Below are positions 46,240 to 55,242 of a stretch of 64,000 nucleotides of DNA, piece by piece (position 1 is the stretch's first letter; every line of letters starts with the position of its first letter). Below the pieces are notes generated by a model that ran no database searches, had not been told where the DNA came from, and worked only from the letters and a program-made list of their open reading frames with translations. Both the position numbers and the translations under genes were made by a program. Source of the stretch: Bacteroidota bacterium (GTDB lineage Bacteria; Bacteroidota; Bacteroidia; Flavobacteriales; Weeksellaceae); assembly GCA_023458415.1 (NCBI GenBank), contig JAEWZO010000028.1, positions 34,811-98,810 on the forward strand, read 5' to 3'.

Positions 46240-47091
46240 TTAAGCCGGAGAAAGTAAATGGGTAATCTTAGAAATTTTCTGCTTAATTTCCGTTCTTTTG
46301 ACAATGAAATCCACAAACCCTTTTTCCTGCAAAAACTCAGAGGTCTGGAATCCTTCAGGAAGGTCTTTTCCGATAGTTTCACGGATAACTCGCGGACCTG
46401 CAAAACCGATCAGAGCGCCCGGTTCAGCCATAATTATGTCTGCAGTCATAGCAAATGATGCGGTAATTCCACCGAAAGTCGGGTCGCAAAGATAAGCGAT
46501 GTAAGGAAGTCCTTCGTCTGAAAGCTGCGCCAATTTACTTTGTACTTTCGCGAGCTGCATCAAAGAAAAAGCTGCTTCCTGCATTCTCGCACCTCCGGAC
46601 TGACAAATAATCATGTAAGGAAGTTTGTTCTGAATACAGTAATCTACTGCTCTTCGGATTTTTTCACCCATAACCGAACCAAGCGAACCTCCGATGAAGG
46701 CAAAATCCATACAGGAAATTACCATTTCTTTTCCGTCTACTTTTCCCACAGCATTTCTGATGGAATCCGTAAGTTTTGTTTTGGCTTTTACTTCTTTCAG
46801 ACGGTCTTTATAAGGCTTGGTATCTTTGAAATTTAGGATATCCACACTTTCAACATTGGCATCCAGTTCTTTATAATTATTGTCGTCGAAAAGCATTCCG
46901 AAGAATTCTTTACTCCCGATTCTAACGTGGAAGTTGTCTTCCGGAGAAACGTAATTGTTGGCTTTCAGCTCTTCGTGCTCTACTATTTTACCGGTAGGCG
47001 TTTGGTGCCATAAACCTTTCGGTACGTCCTTTTTTTCCTCGGTTGAGGTGGTAATATTTTTGGTTTTTCTTTTAAACCAGTCAAATGCCAT
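46240..47091 (-). CDS. accD: Acetyl-CoA carboxylase carboxyltransferase subunit beta (AccD), cysteine-less N-terminus
   Basis: 283 residues with the carboxyltransferase core ([34 protein letters not shown]). The N-terminal zinc ribbon normally carries four Cys in two CxxC pairs. Here that segment (residues 28-57, W-H-Q-T-P-T-G-K... [10 protein letters not shown]) has none. AccD with AccA transfers carboxyl to acetyl-CoA to make malonyl-CoA. It is 55 bp downstream of fbaA, with a possible own -7 box. Confidence 0.94.
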   Translation of the reverse strand: MAFDWFKRKTKNITTSTEEKKDVPKGLWHQTPTGKIVEHEELKANNYVSPEDNFHVRIGSKEFFGMLFDDNNYKELDANVESVDILNFKDTKPYKDRLKEVKAKTKLTDSIRNAVGKVDGKEMVISCMDFAFIGGSLGSVMGEKIRRAVDYCIQNKLPYMIICQSGGARMQEAAFSLMQLAKVQSKLAQLSDEGLPYIAYLCDPTFGGITASFAMTADIIMAEPGALIGFAGPRVIRETIGKDLPEGFQTSEFLQEKGFVDFIVKRTEIKQKISKITHLLSPA

Positions 47092-47136
47092 GGGTTAAAA
47101 TTTTAAATTATCAATCAGTTTGCAGATTTTGCACTG

Positions 47137-47144
47137 CAAAGCTA
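47137..47144 (-). promoter_or_regulatory. Bacteroidota -7 box upstream of accD (TAGCTTTG)
   Basis: The reverse complement is TAGCTTTG, 45 bp upstream of the accD ATG and just past the fbaA stop. Confidence 0.4.
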
Positions 47145-47146
47145 AA

Positions 47147-48217
47147 TTATTTTAGCGTATTTACGTTGTTGAGGTCTTCGAACGCCTGTACAAGTCTTGC
47201 GCTGAAAGTTTCCTCTCCTTTTCTTACCCAAACTCTTGGGTCGTAGAATTTCTTGTTCGGTTTGTCGTCGCCTTCTGGGTTTCCGATTTGTGCCGCCAAA
47301 TAAGCTCCTTTTTCACCCATATAATCACGAATTCCTTCAGTATATGCAAACTGCAAATCGGTGTCAATATTCATTTTGATAGCTCCGTAACTGATGGCTT
47401 CTCTGATTTCTTCAAGACTGGATCCTGAACCTCCGTGAAATACAAAGTTCACGGGTTTTTCTCCGGTTCCGAATTTTTCCTGAACGTATTTCTGTGAGTT
47501 ATCCAAAATTTTTGGAGTAAGTTTTACATTTCCTGGCTTATACACTCCGTGTACGTTTCCGAAAGCCGCAGCAATCGTAAAGTTTGGAGAAATAGCTTTC
47601 AGTCTTTCGTAGGCGTAAGCAACTTCATCAGGTTGCGTATAAAGTTTTGAAGAGTCCACACCGGTATTATCCACACCGTCTTCTTCACCACCGGTTACTC
47701 CCAGTTCAATTTCCAAAGTCATGTCCATTTTAGCCATTCTTTCGAAATATTTTGTCGAAATATCCATGTTCTCTTCAATAGGTTCTTCAGAAAGATCCAA
47801 CATATGAGAAGAGTAAAGAGATTTTCCGTACTGTTTGAAATATTCTTCGTTGGCATCCATCAAACCATCAATCCATGGAAGAAGTTTTTTCGCACAGTGG
47901 TCGGTATGAAGAATTACAGTAGCACCGTAAGCTTCAGCAAGAGTGTGAATATGTTTTGCTCCCGCAATACCACCTAAAATAGCGGCTTTCTGTCCGTCAT
48001 TGCTCAATCCTTTTCCAGCGTTGTAAGCTGCACCACCATTGGAAAACTGAATGATTACCGGAGCGTTAAGTTTTGCAGCGGTTTCCATTGTTGCATTAAC
48101 ATTGCTGGAACCGATAACGTTTACCGCCGGAAGCGCATAATTGTTTTCTTTTGCATGCTGAAAAATATCGGTTACTAAACTGCCTGTGGCAACACCTGCC
48201 GGAAAAAGTCTGCTCAT
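47147..48217 (-). CDS. fbaA: Fructose-bisphosphate aldolase, class II
   Basis: 356 residues of the FbaA-type class II family. The zinc and active-site motif is I-L-H-T-D-H-C-A-K-K near residue 105, and later L-E-I-E-L-G-V-T-G-G-E-E-D-G and F-H-G-G-S-G-S provide metal and phosphate contacts. It interconverts fructose-1,6-bisphosphate with the two triose phosphates. It is separated from nadK by about 60 bp. Confidence 0.96.
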   Translation of the reverse strand: MSRLFPAGVATGSLVTDIFQHAKENNYALPAVNVIGSSNVNATMETAAKLNAPVIIQFSNGGAAYNAGKGLSNDGQKAAILGGIAGAKHIHTLAEAYGATVILHTDHCAKKLLPWIDGLMDANEEYFKQYGKSLYSSHMLDLSEEPIEENMDISTKYFERMAKMDMTLEIELGVTGGEEDGVDNTGVDSSKLYTQPDEVAYAYERLKAISPNFTIAAAFGNVHGVYKPGNVKLTPKILDNSQKYVQEKFGTGEKPVNFVFHGGSGSSLEEIREAISYGAIKMNIDTDLQFAYTEGIRDYMGEKGAYLAAQIGNPEGDDKPNKKFYDPRVWVRKGEETFSARLVQAFEDLNNVNTLK

Positions 48218-48280
48218 GATTTTGTATTTTTTAGAGATTTATTTAGGAATGTAAATTTACTAAATTTTATGCGGAGTTTA

Positions 48281-49147
48281 CTAATTTCTTTTGTCTTTTC
48301 CCCAAAGCAGTTTCTGGCGAATTGTTTCGTAAAAGCTGAGATTTTTTGGATGCATAAGCTGAAGCTCGAATTTGGCTTTACGAAGCATGACTTCAACACC
48401 GGTTTCCATATGAACCAGCCTTGAGTCTAAAGAAAGTGTGTATTGCGGCACGCGACTTTCCACCTTGAGCCTGATTTCAACACCATCGTTTACAATCAGT
48501 GGACGGACGTTAAGATTATGTGGCGCAATTGGTGTGATTACAAAATTTTTATTGTCGGGGGTGATGATGGGACCACCGCAGCTTAGTGAATATGCAGTCG
48601 ATCCGGTTGGAGTTGCCACGATTACGCCATCGCCCCAGAAAATATTAAGAAATTCGCCGTCAATGTAGGACTCAACGGTAATCATAGATGTAGTTTCTTT
48701 GCGTGAAATGGTAATATCGTTCAGGGCATACGGAAAAAACATGGCTTTGTTGGGCGAAACAATTTCGATAACAGTTCTCTTGCTTATTTTTACATCGCCA
48801 CGCATAATGTCATCCAGCTGTCGAAAAACTTCTTCTTTGGTAAAACTTGCCAGAAAACCCAATCGGCCTGTATTAACTCCTACTACCGGAATATTTAAAT
48901 CCTGAATGAACAGGAGAGAAGCAACCAAAGTTCCGTCGCCACCAAAGGTGAAAAAGTGTGTAACACCTTTTTCCTGCAGATCATTTTTCCCGCTGAATGT
49001 TTCAAAATCTTTTGAAAACTGCATTGCATCCACCATCCCGGAGTGCAGCACGGATTTTACGCCCCGTTTATCAAGCTCCGAAATAAATTTACTCAGATAC
49101 AGAAAAGTATCCAGGTCATTTTTTTGGGTATATATTGCGGCTTTCAT
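48281..49147 (-). CDS. nadK: NAD kinase
   Basis: 288 residues. The ATP/NAD kinase core motif is F-T-F-G-G-D-G-T-L-V near residue 67, with N-T-G-R-L-G-F-L-A and T-P-T-G-S-T-A-Y-S-L-S-C-G-G-P. It phosphorylates NAD to NADP. The start lies 3 bp from the CBS protein stop, so the two are co-transcribed. Confidence 0.95.
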   Translation of the reverse strand: MKAAIYTQKNDLDTFLYLSKFISELDKRGVKSVLHSGMVDAMQFSKDFETFSGKNDLQEKGVTHFFTFGGDGTLVASLLFIQDLNIPVVGVNTGRLGFLASFTKEEVFRQLDDIMRGDVKISKRTVIEIVSPNKAMFFPYALNDITISRKETTSMITVESYIDGEFLNIFWGDGVIVATPTGSTAYSLSCGGPIITPDNKNFVITPIAPHNLNVRPLIVNDGVEIRLKVESRVPQYTLSLDSRLVHMETGVEVMLRKAKFELQLMHPKNLSFYETIRQKLLWGKDKRN

Positions 49148-49150
49148 GTT

Positions 49151-49804
49151 TTAAAATTCCATGTATTTTTGTAGAAATCCGAAACGGTCTTTCAAAAGGT
49201 CGTCTTTTTCATCATCATAATACTTATGAACTACGCTGTAACCGTATCTTTCGAATGTTTCATCTATTGAGCTCAGGTTGTCGCTGCTCATTTTCAGGGT
49301 AATCTGAACAAAGTCTTCATCAATATGACTGATGTAGCAACCATAAATTTTCCCGTTATTGCTTTCCACAATTTTGCAGACTTCGGTAAGAGAATAATGC
49401 CTGCTGTTGGTTTGAACAATCATTATTGCTCCATTCTCAGAGTAAAGAGGATATTTTGAAAATTCACTGAAAATATCGTCACAGGAAAGATAACCAAGAT
49501 ATTTTTCTTCTTTATCGATGACCGGAACCACGTTGGAGTTGAAAATGTGAAAAAGCTTGATACTGTCCAGAATATTTCCGTCTTCCAGAATAGCAAATTT
49601 TTCAAAATGGATTTCCAAAGAGTCCAGATTTCCGTCCGGACTTTCCTCCAGAAAGCTCTGGCTCAGTGCTCCCTGATAAATTCCCTTTTTCTTTACGAAT
49701 ATATGTGAGTATCCAAATTCTTTCGCCGTTTCGCTGGCTTCTTCAATAGAAGCAGTGGAATTGAATGCGGGGAAATCTTTGGATATATAGTCTTTTATAA
49801 ACAT
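49151..49804 (-). CDS. CBS-domain protein
   Basis: 217 residues, apparently a pair of CBS domains at the N-terminus (first A-S-I-E-E-A-S-E-T-A; second V-V-P-V-I-D-K-E-E-K-Y-L-G-Y-L) and an ACT-like C-terminal part with V-C-K-I-V-E-S-N-N-G-K-I-Y-G. CBS pairs sense adenine nucleotides. Its place directly before nadK hints at a link with NAD(P) or nucleotide status, but the partner is unknown. Confidence 0.78.
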   Translation of the reverse strand: MFIKDYISKDFPAFNSTASIEEASETAKEFGYSHIFVKKKGIYQGALSQSFLEESPDGNLDSLEIHFEKFAILEDGNILDSIKLFHIFNSNVVPVIDKEEKYLGYLSCDDIFSEFSKYPLYSENGAIMIVQTNSRHYSLTEVCKIVESNNGKIYGCYISHIDEDFVQITLKMSSDNLSSIDETFERYGYSVVHKYYDDEKDDLLKDRFGFLQKYMEF

Positions 49805-49971
49805 TGTGCTAATTTAGGGAAATATTGAAAAAGTAATATAGGCTAAATTTTCAATAAAATGAAAAAAAATTTGCAGGGCAATAAATTAATATTATATCTT
49901 TGTCGCCTTTCATTTTTACTTTTTATTAGATTTATTTCGAACTGCATTGCTCCCAGAGTTCTGCAGTTTTT

Positions 49972-50856
49972 TTATTTTACTTCTGCAGGTTTGCTCCTCA
50001 GAAATAAGAGTCCTGCAATAATTATCGCACCTCCAAAATATTGCACTAACGACAGTTTTTCACCGTCAATTATTCCCCAGATTATCGCGACAACAGGCAT
50101 TAGCAAAGTAACGGTTGATGCAAAAAGCGGTGTCGAAATATTAAGTAACCGGTAATTCAGCATCATAGCTAAACCTGTCCCGAAAATCGAAAGTAAGCTT
50201 ACAAATCCCAATCCGGCTAATAAATTCTTGTCGGCATTGAGGCCTTCAAAAAAACCTGATAATATTAACGCAATTACGGAAGGTAGAATAAGCACAAATG
50301 AAAAAACAAATGCAGAAAGTATTTTCGCCGGAATGTCCTGTAATTTTGACTTCACGGTGGTTGTACTGATGGCGTAGAGCAGTGTTGCCAACAAAAGCAG
50401 CAAAACCGGAATTAATTTTATTTCCCCCGTGCCGGATCCGGAAAATGCTAGAATGCACGCTCCGGTAAAACTGATAGCCACTCCTTTAATTTGTCTTTTT
50501 GATGTATTGAATTTCCAAACCAGTGCTCCCACGATGATAACGAAAATCGGCATCATGGAGTTGATAATTCCCGCAACGCTGCTGCTCACTTCAGTTTCAG
50601 CAATCGGAAAAAGAAACATCGGAATGAAATTTCCTGAGACAGCCGCGACGATGAGCCATTTAAGCTGTTTCCTTGGGAATTTCTTCAAATTCATAACGGC
50701 AAACGGCATCAGCATTAAGCCTGCAATTAGAACACGCAAAGCGCCTACTTCGTAAGGATTGAAGTAAAGCAATGATTTTTTGATGAGTATGAAAGACGAA
50801 CCCCAAATGATGGAAAGTACGATGAGAAGAACCCATTTCTCTTTTTCAGAGTTCAT
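49972..50856 (-). CDS. DMT superfamily transporter (EamA)
   Basis: 294 residues with ten predicted membrane helices arranged as two EamA repeats, starting W-V-L-L-I-V-L-S-I-I-W-G-S-S-F, the usual EamA entry motif. The substrate is unknown; relatives export amino acids or metabolites. The ATG overlaps the aat stop by 11 bp, so it is translationally coupled. Confidence 0.88.
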   Translation of the reverse strand: MNSEKEKWVLLIVLSIIWGSSFILIKKSLLYFNPYEVGALRVLIAGLMLMPFAVMNLKKFPRKQLKWLIVAAVSGNFIPMFLFPIAETEVSSSVAGIINSMMPIFVIIVGALVWKFNTSKRQIKGVAISFTGACILAFSGSGTGEIKLIPVLLLLLATLLYAISTTTVKSKLQDIPAKILSAFVFSFVLILPSVIALILSGFFEGLNADKNLLAGLGFVSLLSIFGTGLAMMLNYRLLNISTPLFASTVTLLMPVVAIIWGIIDGEKLSLVQYFGGAIIIAGLLFLRSKPAEVK

Positions 50857-51487
50857 TGTTGTGTTTCAGGATGTTTAGGTATTCTTTTTTGGAAATCATT
50901 TCAGCGCCAAGACTTTCAAGATGATCGGTGTGAACCTGACAGTCGATAATTTCAATATTATCTTTCTGAGTCTGTACGAAATTAATGAACGCCGCCTTCG
51001 ATGCATTGCTTACTTTGGAGAACATGCTTTCGCCACAGAAAATTTTTCCCACCCAAATTCCATAAAACCCACCAACGAGTTCTCCGTTTTGCCAGGCTTC
51101 GTAACTTTTTACAAAACCGGATTTATTGAGTGTGGTGAAAGCTTTTATGATGTCATTGGAAATCCATGTTCCATCCTGTCCAACCCGTTTGATTTTTCTG
51201 CATTCGCGGATTACCTGTTTGAAACACTGGTTTTCAGTAAATGTAAAGTCTCCGTTACGCAGGATTTTCTGCATCGATTTTGAAATTTTAAGTTTGTCGG
51301 GATACAGCACACAGCGCGGATCGGGGCACCACCAAAGTATTTCTTCACCTTCATTAAACCATGGGAAAATGCCGGAATGATACGCCAACCAAATTCGTGG
51401 TGCAGAAAGATCGCCGCCCACGGCTACAATAGGTCCATCAAACAATTCCGGATTGATGAAAGAAAGTTGGTTTGGATCAAAAGGCAT
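50846..51487 (-). CDS. aat: Leucyl/phenylalanyl-tRNA-protein transferase
   Basis: 213 residues. Motifs W-L-A-Y-H-S-G-I-F-P-W-F, W-W-C-P-D-P-R-C-V-L, S-K-S-M-Q-K and G-G-x-Y-G-I-W-V-G-K-I-F-C-G-E-S-M-F are diagnostic. The enzyme adds Leu or Phe to the N-termini of Arg/Lys-starting proteins to mark them for ClpAP/S degradation. It lies between the EamA and DUF3127 genes. Confidence 0.96.
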   Translation of the reverse strand: MPFDPNQLSFINPELFDGPIVAVGGDLSAPRIWLAYHSGIFPWFNEGEEILWWCPDPRCVLYPDKLKISKSMQKILRNGDFTFTENQCFKQVIRECRKIKRVGQDGTWISNDIIKAFTTLNKSGFVKSYEAWQNGELVGGFYGIWVGKIFCGESMFSKVSNASKAAFINFVQTQKDNIEIIDCQVHTDHLESLGAEMISKKEYLNILKHNNEL

Positions 51488-51538
51488 GGTTTAAAAGCGT
51501 AAATCCTGCTCGGAAGCAGGATTTAATTGTTTTAGTGA

Positions 51539-51916
51539 TTAAAATGGCAAATCATCGTCTTCATCAAAAACATCAGCCTGTTCAGGTGTGTTTTTTGATA
51601 GTGATGGCGCTGCTTGTGTAGGTTCGTTAAAATCAGCAGATCCGTCCAATTTTTCCACTCTCCAACCAACGATTGAGTTGAAATATTTTACTTCACCTTG
51701 TGGGCTGGTCCATTCTCTTCCGCGAATGTTGATGCCTACTTTTACTTTTTCACCTACGTTAAGGGTGTTCAACAAGTCTCCTTTTTCCTGTAGAAATTCA
51801 ATATTGATGTGTTGCGGATATTGTTCTTCAGTGGTCAGTACCATTTCTCTTTTCTGAAATCCGCTGCCAAATGTCTGTGTATCAGTAATTTTCTTAATCG
51901 TTCCTTGTAACTCCAT
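51539..51916 (-). CDS. DUF3127 protein with SSB-like acidic tip
   Basis: 125 residues. An OB-fold-like beta-rich domain (M-E-L-Q-G-T-I-K-K-I-T, then F-Q-K-R-E-M-V-L-T and V-K-V-G-I-N-I-R-G-R-E-W) is followed by a short linker and a C-terminus reading E-D-D-D-L-P-F. That resembles the acidic tip of single-stranded DNA-binding proteins (D-D-D-I-P-F in E. coli SSB). I assign DUF3127; a single-strand-binding role is an inference from fold and tip. Confidence 0.78.
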   Translation of the reverse strand: MELQGTIKKITDTQTFGSGFQKREMVLTTEEQYPQHINIEFLQEKGDLLNTLNVGEKVKVGINIRGREWTSPQGEVKYFNSIVGWRVEKLDGSADFNEPTQAAPSLSKNTPEQADVFDEDDDLPF

Positions 51917-51957
51917 TGTAAATCTTAAATTAAGATGTAAAGTTAATCAATAATGAA

Positions 51958-51965
51958 CAAATGTA
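51958..51965 (-). promoter_or_regulatory. Bacteroidota -7 box of the DUF3127 gene (TACATTTG)
   Basis: The reverse complement is TACATTTG, 41 bp upstream of the ATG at 51916. Confidence 0.4.
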
Positions 51966-52035
51966 AAGCACAGGAAAATAAAAACCAGCAAAAAATTTTT
52001 TTGAAAAAATCTTGGTTGATAAAATAAAAAGTTAT

Positions 52036-52043
52036 TATATTTG
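52036..52043 (+). promoter_or_regulatory. Bacteroidota -7 box of the tRNA cluster (TATATTTG)
   Basis: Exact TAnnTTTG match 27 bp upstream of the first tRNA. TTG at 52012-52014 or 52016-52018 could be the -33 element with a 21- or 17-bp spacer. Confidence 0.6.
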
Positions 52044-52070
52044 CACTCACAAAAGAAAAGGAGATCATTT

Positions 52071-52152
52071 GCGGATGTGGTGTAATTGGTAGCCACGCCA
52101 GACTTAGGATCTGGTGCCGTGAGGCGTGGGGGTTCGAGTCCCTTCATCCGCA
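52071..52152 (+). tRNA. tRNA-Leu (anticodon TAG)
   Basis: Acceptor GCGGATG pairs with CATCCGC, followed by a D-arm, the anticodon loop C-T-T-A-G-G-A (TAG), a long variable arm as expected for class II tRNA-Leu, and a T-arm with GGTTCGAGTCC. CCA is not encoded. Confidence 0.95.
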
Positions 52153-52189
52153 CAACAAAATTTCTAGATTCGTTTAGAAATTTTTTTTT

Positions 52190-52262
52190 GCGAAAATAGC
52201 TCAGCTGGTAGAGCACAACCTTGCCAAGGTTGGGGTCGCGGGTTCGAATCCCGTTTTTCGCT
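52190..52262 (+). tRNA. tRNA-Gly (anticodon GCC)
   Basis: 73-nt class I tRNA. Acceptor GCGAAAA pairs with TTTTCGC, anticodon loop TTGCCAA reads GCC, T-arm GGTTCGAATCC. It follows the first tRNA by 37 bp. CCA is not encoded. Confidence 0.95.
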
Positions 52263-52275
52263 CTATTTCTACTTC

Positions 52276-52359
52276 GCCCTGGTGGTGGAATTGGTAGACA
52301 CGCAGGACTTAAAATCCTGTGTCCGCAAGGACGTACGGGTTCAAGTCCCGTCTGGGGTA
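52276..52359 (+). tRNA. tRNA-Leu (anticodon TAA)
   Basis: 84-nt class II tRNA with a long variable arm. The anticodon loop CTTAAAA reads TAA and the T-arm is GGTTCAAGTCC. The acceptor stem has several G-U pairs. It is the last of the three-tRNA cluster. Confidence 0.94.
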
Positions 52360-52362
52360 CTT

Positions 52363-52403
52363 AAAACGACTGTTAATCATTTTGATTTTCAGTCGTTTTT
52401 TTT
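52363..52403 (+). terminator. Terminator of the tRNA cluster
   Basis: Stem AAAACGACTG / CAGTCGTTTT with an internal AATCA/TGATT arm and a run of T. Confidence 0.85.
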
Positions 52404-52436
52404 CATAATTGATGAAAATCCAGCATTTCTTTCTGA

Positions 52437-52466
52437 TAAAAAAACCTCTGCAAATGCAGAGGTTTT
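52437..52466 (-). terminator. Terminator of the two-component operon
   Basis: Perfect 12-bp stem AAAACCTCTGCA / TGCAGAGGTTTT with loop AA, preceded by an A-run (U-tract on the minus strand). It lies 9 bp past the response-regulator stop. Confidence 0.88.
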
Positions 52467-52474
52467 CATTTTGT

Positions 52475-53161
52475 CTAATTTTTCACCAACAGTCTGAATC
52501 CTTCTCCGTGAACATTGATGATTTCCAGACCTTCGTCTTCTTTCAGAAGTTTACGTAGTTTGGCAATATAAACATCCATACTTCTTGCAGTGAAGTAATT
52601 TTCCTTTTTCCAGATTTTTCTCAAGGCCAAATCACGCGGCATAAAATCGTTGCGGTGCAGGCAAAGTAGCTTCAGCAACTCGTTTTCTTTTGGTGAAAGT
52701 TTATACTCATTGTCACCTACGCGAAGCTGGCGAAGCATAGAATCAAAGAAAATATTACTGATTTTGAACTGCTCCTGTTCTTCGTTTTCAAGGGACGCAC
52801 TTCTCTGCAGAATTGCTTTTATTTTGTACAGAAGAAGTTCCGTGTCAAAAGGTTTAGTGATGTAATCGTCTGCACCAATCTGGTAACCTTTCAGGATGTC
52901 TTCGCGCATATTTCTGGCAGTAAGAAAAATAATCGGCGTGTTTTTGTCTATTTTCTTTACATCTTCCGCAAGCGAGAAACCGTCTTTCTTTGGCATCATC
53001 ACATCAAAAATGCAGATGTCGAATTCGTTTTCAGTAAACTCTTTCAGGCCCTGTTCGCCGTCGGTAGCAAGGGTTACTTCAAAATTGTTAATCGTTAGAT
53101 AGTCTTTCAGCACAGCGCCAAAACTTTGGTCGTCTTCTACAAGTAAGATTCTGTTGCTCAT
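52475..53161 (-). CDS. OmpR-family response regulator
   Basis: 228 residues. Receiver domain with phospho-acceptor Asp53 (C-I-F-D-V-M-M-P-K-K-D-G), Thr81 and Lys103 (Y-I-T-K-P-F), then a winged-helix DNA-binding domain (L-S-P-K-E-N-E-L-L-K-L-L ... Y-I-A-K-L-R-K-L-L). It is 29 bp downstream of the histidine kinase, with which it forms a pair. The regulated genes are not identifiable from this window. Confidence 0.95.
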   Translation of the reverse strand: MSNRILLVEDDQSFGAVLKDYLTINNFEVTLATDGEQGLKEFTENEFDICIFDVMMPKKDGFSLAEDVKKIDKNTPIIFLTARNMREDILKGYQIGADDYITKPFDTELLLYKIKAILQRSASLENEEQEQFKISNIFFDSMLRQLRVGDNEYKLSPKENELLKLLCLHRNDFMPRDLALRKIWKKENYFTARSMDVYIAKLRKLLKEDEGLEIINVHGEGFRLLVKN

Positions 53162-53190
53162 ATCTTTATATTTTTAGTTTCGTTAATATT

Positions 53191-54735
53191 TTAGCTCATC
53201 GGCAGTTTTACCGTAAATGTGCTTCCTTTTCCTTTGCTGCTTTCTACAACAATATGTCCTTTGTGCAGTTCTATTATTTTTTTCACATACGAAAGTCCAA
53301 GTCCCTGTCCTTTTACGTTGTGGATGTTTCCGGTTTCTTCACGGAAGAACTTTTCAAAAATCCTACCTTTATTCTGTGTGTCCATTCCCATTCCTTTGTC
53401 AGAAATTTCCACCACATAAAAATTCTGTTCGTTTCGTGTTACTACCTTAATTTCCGGCGCTTCCGGCGAATATTTATTGGCGTTATCCAAAAGATTAACC
53501 AACGCATTGGAGAGATGAAATTCATCAATCTTAAATGTGTATTTATCTGCCTGGAAATCATTAATTAAAGTTCCGTTTCTCTGTGCAACAATCAGTCCGA
53601 AAGATTCTGTAATTTTTTTGATGAGTTCGCGAACGTTGGTTTCTTTCAGAAAAAGCTTAACCTCGTTGCGCTCCAGTTTCGACATGTTCAGCACGTTTTC
53701 TACCTGTTTCTTCATCCGCAGGTTTTCCTGTTTGATGAGGTTAGAGTAGTATTTCACCTTTTCGGCGTTGGTCGCAATTTTATCGTTCGCCAATGAATCG
53801 GTTGCCACAGAAATCGTTGCCAGCGGCGTTTTGAATTCGTGTGACATATTGTTGATAAAATCCGTTTTTACTTCCGCAATTTTTTTCTGCCGCATCATGT
53901 AATTAATGGATACAATGTATATAAACAGGATGGTAAGTAGCGAAAGGAAAGTTCCTAAAAGCATCGGAAGATTATTGCCCACAAGGGAGTAATCTTTTTT
54001 CGGAAAAACCAGTGAAAGCGAGTATTGTGTACGCTCTTTATTGTCCGTAAAAAGTGGATAAGTGTAATTATTTAGATTTTTCTGTTCCTGAAAAACTTTA
54101 TTGGACACCGAAGTCAGCTTATTATCTTTATCGAAAACACCGTAACCGAAACTGGTCGTAATACCTTTAAGTCTGAGTTCACGAGCAATGACAGAATCCA
54201 AAGTTTTATCTTCTACTCGTTGAGTAATCGGCAGGTTTGTAACGTTCAGTTTTGCGAATTCACGAAGGCTGTATTCGCCGTTATCAATGGATTTATTGAG
54301 TTCGGCAGTTAATGCTTGCGGTGTGTTTTCATTTTTTCTGATGGTCAATGCAGCTTCATCAGTATACATTTTGGTTAGGTTCAGACTGTCGCCTTTTGGT
54401 GAAATGGGAATCTGCTGCTTTTCGATAATGTTTTTTGAGTACGTAATTGATCTTTTTGTTGCAGAATCCACAACCTGTTGAATCGTAGTAAGTGTGGGAT
54501 GCGGTCCGCCGGATGTTATAGCATCATCAAAGTTTTTGTATTTCTCGTAATATTTGTCGATTTCCAGATCCGAGACTTTCTTGGTTGAAGATTCCAGCGC
54601 TGCATAAACTTTGTTTGAAAAATCCTGCTCCAAAGCTGTATAATACCCTTTCAGCCAATAAAACTGCATCGCAACGAACACAATAAGCGAGATCGTCATA
54701 AATACAGAAATAATGGGTATAAAGCGGTTGTTCAT
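53191..54735 (-). CDS. Sensor histidine kinase
   Basis: 514 residues. Transmembrane helix 1 at about 5-26, a large periplasmic sensor of about 230 residues, helix 2 near 255-277. The H-box is N-N-M-S-H-E-F-K-T-P-L-A-T, the N-box N-L-L-D-N-A-N-K-Y, then D-K-G-M-G-M-D and G-Q-G-L-G-L-S-Y-V. It autophosphorylates on the H-box His and passes phosphate to the regulator at 52475. The periplasmic domain is not recognised. Confidence 0.94.
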   Translation of the reverse strand: MNNRFIPIISVFMTISLIVFVAMQFYWLKGYYTALEQDFSNKVYAALESSTKKVSDLEIDKYYEKYKNFDDAITSGGPHPTLTTIQQVVDSATKRSITYSKNIIEKQQIPISPKGDSLNLTKMYTDEAALTIRKNENTPQALTAELNKSIDNGEYSLREFAKLNVTNLPITQRVEDKTLDSVIARELRLKGITTSFGYGVFDKDNKLTSVSNKVFQEQKNLNNYTYPLFTDNKERTQYSLSLVFPKKDYSLVGNNLPMLLGTFLSLLTILFIYIVSINYMMRQKKIAEVKTDFINNMSHEFKTPLATISVATDSLANDKIATNAEKVKYYSNLIKQENLRMKKQVENVLNMSKLERNEVKLFLKETNVRELIKKITESFGLIVAQRNGTLINDFQADKYTFKIDEFHLSNALVNLLDNANKYSPEAPEIKVVTRNEQNFYVVEISDKGMGMDTQNKGRIFEKFFREETGNIHNVKGQGLGLSYVKKIIELHKGHIVVESSKGKGSTFTVKLPMS

Positions 54736-54849
54736 TTATTGAGATGGCTTTGAAATGTTAAAATTACTGTTTTTAAGAATATAAAAACAAAAAAAACACA
54801 ACTTTATTATGTTTTTTTTCTTAAAAGCTTTTTTTTTAACAGAATATCT

Positions 54850-55242
54850 TTATTCGATACGCTGAAGAGTTTCCGCGCTGAAAAGTTCTTCATCAATAAA
54901 ATACTGAATTACAGCTTTTTTCATCAGAAGTTGCTGTTCGTTGGGTTTTAGATCCGGAAGTTTTTCAGTTTCGTCAAAATGAGGATAACCATCATCGTCG
55001 TAATGTGTAAACCTGTAATAACCGAACGGTTCCAAAAGTCGACAAACCGCGATATGCAGAATATTCAGTTTATCGTCTTTTGTGTAATCCTGTTTTCCGC
55101 TTCCCAATTCCTGAACGCCGATTAGAAATAATATGGTATCAATCTGCGGATGTTTTTCGGTATCAAAAGTGTCCTGAAAAAACTGTTCAACTTCCTGCCA
55201 AAGTTCGCTTTCGGTTTTATATTCCATCGGTTTTTTTTTCAA
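54850..55242 (-). CDS. Conserved-type hypothetical protein
   Basis: 130 residues, or 125 from the internal ATG at 55227 (M-E-Y-K-T-E-S-E-L-W), which would shorten the overlap with the S9 peptidase gene from 26 to 11 bp. It is acidic, soluble and aromatic-rich (F-G-Y-Y-R-F-T-H-Y-D-D-D-G-Y-P-H-F). I recognise no domain. Overlap with the S9 gene suggests co-expression. Confidence 0.7.
   Translation of the reverse strand: MKKKPMEYKTESELWQEVEQFFQDTFDTEKHPQIDTILFLIGVQELGSGKQDYTKDDKLNILHIAVCRLLEPFGYYRFTHYDDDGYPHFDETEKLPDLKPNEQQLLMKKAVIQYFIDEELFSAETLQRIE

Noticed and set aside
49859..50155. 98-codon plus-strand ORF
   Set aside because: Antisense to the EamA transporter over most of its length; hydrophobicity comes from the opposite strand.
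51947..52216. Minus-strand ORF of 89 codons across the tRNA cluster
   Set aside because: It is the antisense of tRNA-Leu and tRNA-Gly and has no domain.
52282..52497. Short plus-strand ORF beginning M-V-E-L-V-D-T-Q-D-L-K
   Set aside because: It overlaps tRNA-Leu (TAA); this reading is a well-known artefact of translating a tRNA gene.
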